A model generated the notes under the pieces. It was not told where the DNA came from. It did no database searches and saw nothing but the letters and a program-made list of their open reading frames with translations. The translations under genes were made by a program, and so were the position numbers. Shown one piece after another: positions 61,266-64,000 of a DNA stretch of 64,000 bases. Origin of the DNA: Algoriphagus winogradskyi (GTDB lineage: Bacteria; Bacteroidota; Bacteroidia; Cytophagales; Cyclobacteriaceae); contig NZ_FXUA01000007.1 of assembly GCF_900182815.1 (NCBI RefSeq), positions 1 through 64,000 on the forward strand, read 5' to 3'. The stretch's first letter is position 1. The number at the start of each line of letters is the position of its first letter.

Positions 61266-62318
61266 ATGAAAAGAATATTACTTATTATCCTTATTTTGAG
61301 TTCGTGCAGTCCAAGTCCAAGTTCAGACAAACTCGAGAATCAAAATACTTTTGAAGTAGGATCATTTGGACGGAGTGAAAAACTGAAATCCCAAAAGTAC
61401 ACTTATAATGAAATTTTGACTCCCTTTAAAATTTATCTGAAGGGAAAATTTATAATAATTGGTAGCCAATCGGATAAGCGACTAATGCATCTACTTGATA
61501 AATCTACATTAGGATATGTGACTGGAAAAGGAGTAAAAGGAGAGGGGCCTGGAGAATTTGTAAATGTTAGGGGAATAGATTCAGGTTTTAATGACAGCAC
61601 TATTTGGGCATATTCAAATATGGGTAAAGCATTTTATGAGTTCACCTTATATGATACATTATCACTGGCTAAATCAGTAGTTGTTCAAAATCAGAAGTGG
61701 TTTCAGGCTATGTCTATGAACTGGAAACAATCAGGCGAAATTATTTCTTATATGAATTTTGGCCCTTCTAAGTTAAAAGTTTTTGATATTCAGGGAAATA
61801 CGATAGATAGCGCTGGTCTTTGGGTGACAAATAAAGAGTTGTCTGAGGATGCTAATTTTATATTGAGCGATTTGCATCAAGGAGCAAAGTATTACAATAA
61901 AGATAATCAGGTCTATGTTTTATCGAAGTTGAAATTTGACCAATTCGAAATATTTAATTTTAACAATAAAAAGCATATTGAAGTTAATGGACCTTTTAAT
62001 GAGGATACTAAATATGATGTTGGAAATGATGGTGATGTTAAATTCGCGGTTCTTGATGAAAACACTAAATATGGATATAGTGACGTCTGTGTGACGAAGA
62101 ACTTCATCTTCCTTGTTTTTATTGGAAAAACTTTAGCTGAAGGTAGAGCTCTCGGTGAAACTTCACGGGATATATTTCAGTTTGATTTGGCGGGAAGGCC
62201 TATAGCGCACTTCCAGACTGATGTGCCAATTATATCTATTGCTGTGGATGAAGAGGAATCAAAAATCTACGCGTTAACAGAAGATCAAAATCCAGGTATT
62301 GCAGTTTTTAAATATTAG
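61266..62318 (+). CDS. 6-bladed beta-propeller lipoprotein, module 2
   Basis: 350 residues from the ATG at 61266. The lipobox is ILSSC (Cys at about residue 14). The blade motif VKGEGPGEFVNVRGIDSG is the equivalent of those in the other modules. The protein is a soluble propeller with no transmembrane segment after the signal. It follows its peptide gene, the only other gene in the module, and precedes the leader of module 3. Confidence 0.8.
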   Translation: MKRILLIILILSSCSPSPSSDKLENQNTFEVGSFGRSEKLKSQKYTYNEILTPFKIYLKGKFIIIGSQSDKRLMHLLDKSTLGYVTGKGVKGEGPGEFVNVRGIDSGFNDSTIWAYSNMGKAFYEFTLYDTLSLAKSVVVQNQKWFQAMSMNWKQSGEIISYMNFGPSKLKVFDIQGNTIDSAGLWVTNKELSEDANFILSDLHQGAKYYNKDNQVYVLSKLKFDQFEIFNFNNKKHIEVNGPFNEDTKYDVGNDGDVKFAVLDENTKYGYSDVCVTKNFIFLVFIGKTLAEGRALGETSRDIFQFDLAGRPIAHFQTDVPIISIAVDEEESKIYALTEDQNPGIAVFKY

Positions 62319-62397
62319 GGTATGTGAGTTTTTTTTGCCTTCATGAAGCAGTGTCAGAATATATCTAGGAAAGAAGTTGTTTAAGAAAGCAGTCTCA

Positions 62398-62415
62398 GTT
62401 ATGCAGCTGCATAAC
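62398..62415. promoter_or_regulatory. 18-bp perfect palindrome upstream of module 3
   Basis: GTTATGCAGCTGCATAAC is its own reverse complement. It lies about 70 bp upstream of the module 3 leader, in the gap after propeller 2. It could be a regulator site; nothing equivalent was noticed before modules 1 and 2. Confidence 0.35.
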
Positions 62416-62484
62416 AGATGAAGTAACTTTCATTGTAAAAAATGAGGTTAATACACAGGTATTTGCTGTGTAAATAAGTTTCTA

Positions 62485-62595
62485 GTTATTTTCAAACTAA
62501 TCCTTGCGATTAAAAAAATAATAAACTTATACCGAAGTCTTAAGTGAGACCTGATTCCTGCCGTGATTTTTTAAACAATTTAATTATTCAATTTT
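62485..62595 (+). promoter_or_regulatory. Conserved promoter/leader, module 3
   Basis: GTTATTTTCAAACTAATCC, then TTGCGATT, an A7 tract (62512-62518), then the identical 31-nt core at 62522-62552. The peptide ATG follows 44 bp later. It is the closest in sequence to module 1. Confidence 0.6.
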
Positions 62596-62805
62596 ATGAA
62601 AAAGTTATTATTTGGAATGGCCTTTATTGGGGCTATGATGAGCACAGGAGTATCTTTCCACGCTAAAGCAGACGTTCCTGTAAAACCTTGCTATCAATGA
62701 ATGTATTGGTGCTCTGGGGAAGTTGTAGTCTATAACTGTGAAAACTATCAAACTGGGCATTTATGCTCTGCAGCTTATGAAGCATGCTATAAGTGTTCTC
62801 TATAA
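62596..62805 (+). pseudogene. Short Cys-rich peptide gene with an in-frame TGA, module 3
   Basis: The start MKKLLFGMAFIGAMM is the array signal. After 34 codons an in-frame TGA (62698-62700) follows PCYQ. The same frame then continues for 34 more codons (starting MYWCSGEVVVYNCEN) to a TAA, and the continuation holds five more Cys. The complete frame would have a length and Cys spacing like modules 1 and 2. Either a nonsense mutation, readthrough, or translation restart at the following ATG could apply. Confidence 0.65.
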
Positions 62806-62811
62806 ATAGGT

Positions 62812-62848
62812 GATAATTAGCGGCTCGTTTGCCTCTAATTGTTATATT
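62812..62848 (+). terminator. Terminator-like hairpin between peptide and propeller, module 3
   Basis: AATTAG-c-GGC (62815-62824) and GCC-t-CTAATT (62831-62840) form a stem with one mismatch, followed by GTTATATTG and a T-rich run. It is in the same place as the module 2 hairpin; the stem and sequence differ. Confidence 0.5.
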
Positions 62849-62876
62849 GTTTTTTTTGAGTTAAAAAACTGATTAT

Positions 62877-63986
62877 ATGTACTTTCGCTTATCCCTGATT
62901 TTTATTTTAATAACCTTTTTTTCCTGCAAAACTAATTCTGAAAAAGTTTCTGACGAAAGTATTCTTCACGTTGAACTTGAGGAATCAGAACTAATGAACA
63001 TAGAAAAGTTTGAAATTCTGGAACTCATCCCATTAGAAACCAATCAATTTAACTTGATGGGGCTCGATTTGAGGGTGCGCCAAAATGAAGAGAGTTATTA
63101 TGTGATGGACATTGGGACAAGAGATGCAGTGCATCAATTTTCTTCTGATGGGAAATATCTAGGTGCCGCAGCCTCGATAGGTGAAGGGCCAGGTCAACTG
63201 CTGGGTTTGCAGGATTTTCAAATTGATAATGAAGGCAACCTGCTGGTTTTGTCTTCATTGGGCGATAAGTCCACTATCATTAAAATTGAAGACGCCGCTG
63301 AGCTCACTACAGTTTTTGAAACCGATTATTTGGCAGGATCATTTACCATTCCATCTTCTGGTAATTTTCTTTTGGCTGGTGGATATAACCTCCCAATTGT
63401 AGCTGACCGGGTTGTTTTGACAGATTCAATTGGGATCATTCAATCTACTTTTTTGCCTAATGATTATGAGAATGAAATGCTACCAATGGGGGAGCGAAAT
63501 TTCTATGAATCAGGTGAAAACCTGCTCTATTCCGAAATTTTCAACAACCGAGTTTATGAATATTCTGAGGCAGGATTAATGCCTATTTTGGAAATTGATA
63601 TGGGAAAGTATTCACTTCCAGATAACTTTTGGGATGTAGATCTCATGGTAGGATTTAGTCGACTACAGGAAAACGGATTTGCAACGATAAAATCAGTCTT
63701 TGAAGATGATAGCAATTACTTGGTTAACATCCATATTCAAAGTAAGGCAGGTTCTTTCAAGAAATTACTTCTCATCAATAAGGAGACTGGGGATTCAAAC
63801 TATTGGGATGGCACATCCTCTGAAGAAGAGGTGTACAGTGACCCTATTGCAATGGAAAATGGAGAAATTACGTTTTTGACCTATCACTCGGTATTGAAAA
63901 AGAAATTGGAAGGGGATTTACCACCTAACCTCCAAGAAATGAACTATGACTATCCAATATTACTCACAACTAAGATTAATGATTAA
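62877..63986 (+). CDS. 6-bladed beta-propeller lipoprotein, module 3
   Basis: 369 residues. The lipobox is TFFSC (Cys at about residue 17). The blade motif SIGEGPGQLLGLQDFQID matches the equivalents in the other two modules, and the codon use is less AT-rich than that of propeller 1. The gene ends 14 bp before the window edge; whether another module follows cannot be seen. Confidence 0.8.
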   Translation: MYFRLSLIFILITFFSCKTNSEKVSDESILHVELEESELMNIEKFEILELIPLETNQFNLMGLDLRVRQNEESYYVMDIGTRDAVHQFSSDGKYLGAAASIGEGPGQLLGLQDFQIDNEGNLLVLSSLGDKSTIIKIEDAAELTTVFETDYLAGSFTIPSSGNFLLAGGYNLPIVADRVVLTDSIGIIQSTFLPNDYENEMLPMGERNFYESGENLLYSEIFNNRVYEYSEAGLMPILEIDMGKYSLPDNFWDVDLMVGFSRLQENGFATIKSVFEDDSNYLVNIHIQSKAGSFKKLLLINKETGDSNYWDGTSSEEEVYSDPIAMENGEITFLTYHSVLKKKLEGDLPPNLQEMNYDYPILLTTKIND

Positions 63987-64000
63987 AAGAAAAAGTTATC

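Noticed and set aside
1-64000. CRISPR arrays, insertion sequences and prophage genes
   Set aside because: No regularly spaced direct repeats, transposase or phage structural genes were seen. The only repeat arrays are the three leader modules at the right end.

Overview
The window looks like chromosomal DNA from a gliding, non-fermentative Bacteroidota, most likely order Cytophagales and of the Algoriphagus/Cyclobacteriaceae type. This is inference from the gene families: the gliding-motility ABC transporter GldA-GldF-GldG, VF530 and DUF4290/DUF4199 proteins, the GH57/GT4/debranching-enzyme glycogen cluster, a Bacteroidota-type dihydroorotase, and promoters resembling the Bacteroidota consensus TTTG-N~20-TAnnTTTG. 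No rRNA, CRISPR array or insertion sequence was seen. One tRNA (His, GTG) is present.

Layout. 1-2.7 kb: a Fic protein with a palindromic operator candidate, a small membrane protein and a polyprenyl diphosphate synthase. 2.8-6.1 kb: a DUF4199 membrane protein, then an overlapping acyltransferase/gpsA pair for phospholipid synthesis. 6.3-12.6 kb: PQQ-type sugar dehydrogenase, Fbp, aspartate kinase, a Tat-exported Gfo/Idh/MocA oxidoreductase, and an overlapping fructosamine kinase/low-molecular-weight phosphatase pair. 12.8-16.3 kb: Kdo transferase, RsgA, a phosphoribosyltransferase and PanB. 16.4-22.3 kb: a secreted protein of unknown family and a three-gene glycogen/alpha-glucan operon. 22.6-29.5 kb: tRNA-His, PyrC, a DEAD-box helicase, an alpha/beta-hydrolase gene broken by an in-frame TAG, a DUF3995 protein, an M20 amidohydrolase and an SDR. 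29.6-35.5 kb: a thiol-disulfide protein, gldAFG, dnaN and a VF530 protein. 35.5-45.1 kb: an exported amidohydrolase, two VOC proteins, a desaturase, an esterase-bicupin fusion, and a response regulator/PAS histidine kinase pair. 45.8-50.8 kb: a lipoprotein, a tight operon IlvD/Edd dehydratase - SDR - acetoacetate-decarboxylase-like - SDR, and a GT61 remnant. 50.8-59.3 kb: MurA (Asp in place of the fosfomycin-target Cys), DUF4290, a UvrD-type helicase, two tandem lipid A-type acyltransferases, then an ECF sigma/anti-sigma/gmk/nadD run.

The most unusual part is 59.3-64.0 kb. It holds three tandem copies of one module: a conserved promoter/leader containing an identical 31-nt core and a variable A-tract; a short secreted Cys-rich peptide with a near-identical signal peptide but a divergent mature part; and a 6-bladed beta-propeller lipoprotein. 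The third peptide gene has an in-frame TGA. Intrinsic terminators lie between peptide and propeller in modules 2 and 3, while in module 1 the two genes overlap. The organisation recalls, from memory, the short secreted NVEALA-type peptides and 6-bladed propellers of Bacteroides, whose function is not established. This is the best candidate for an undescribed system here.
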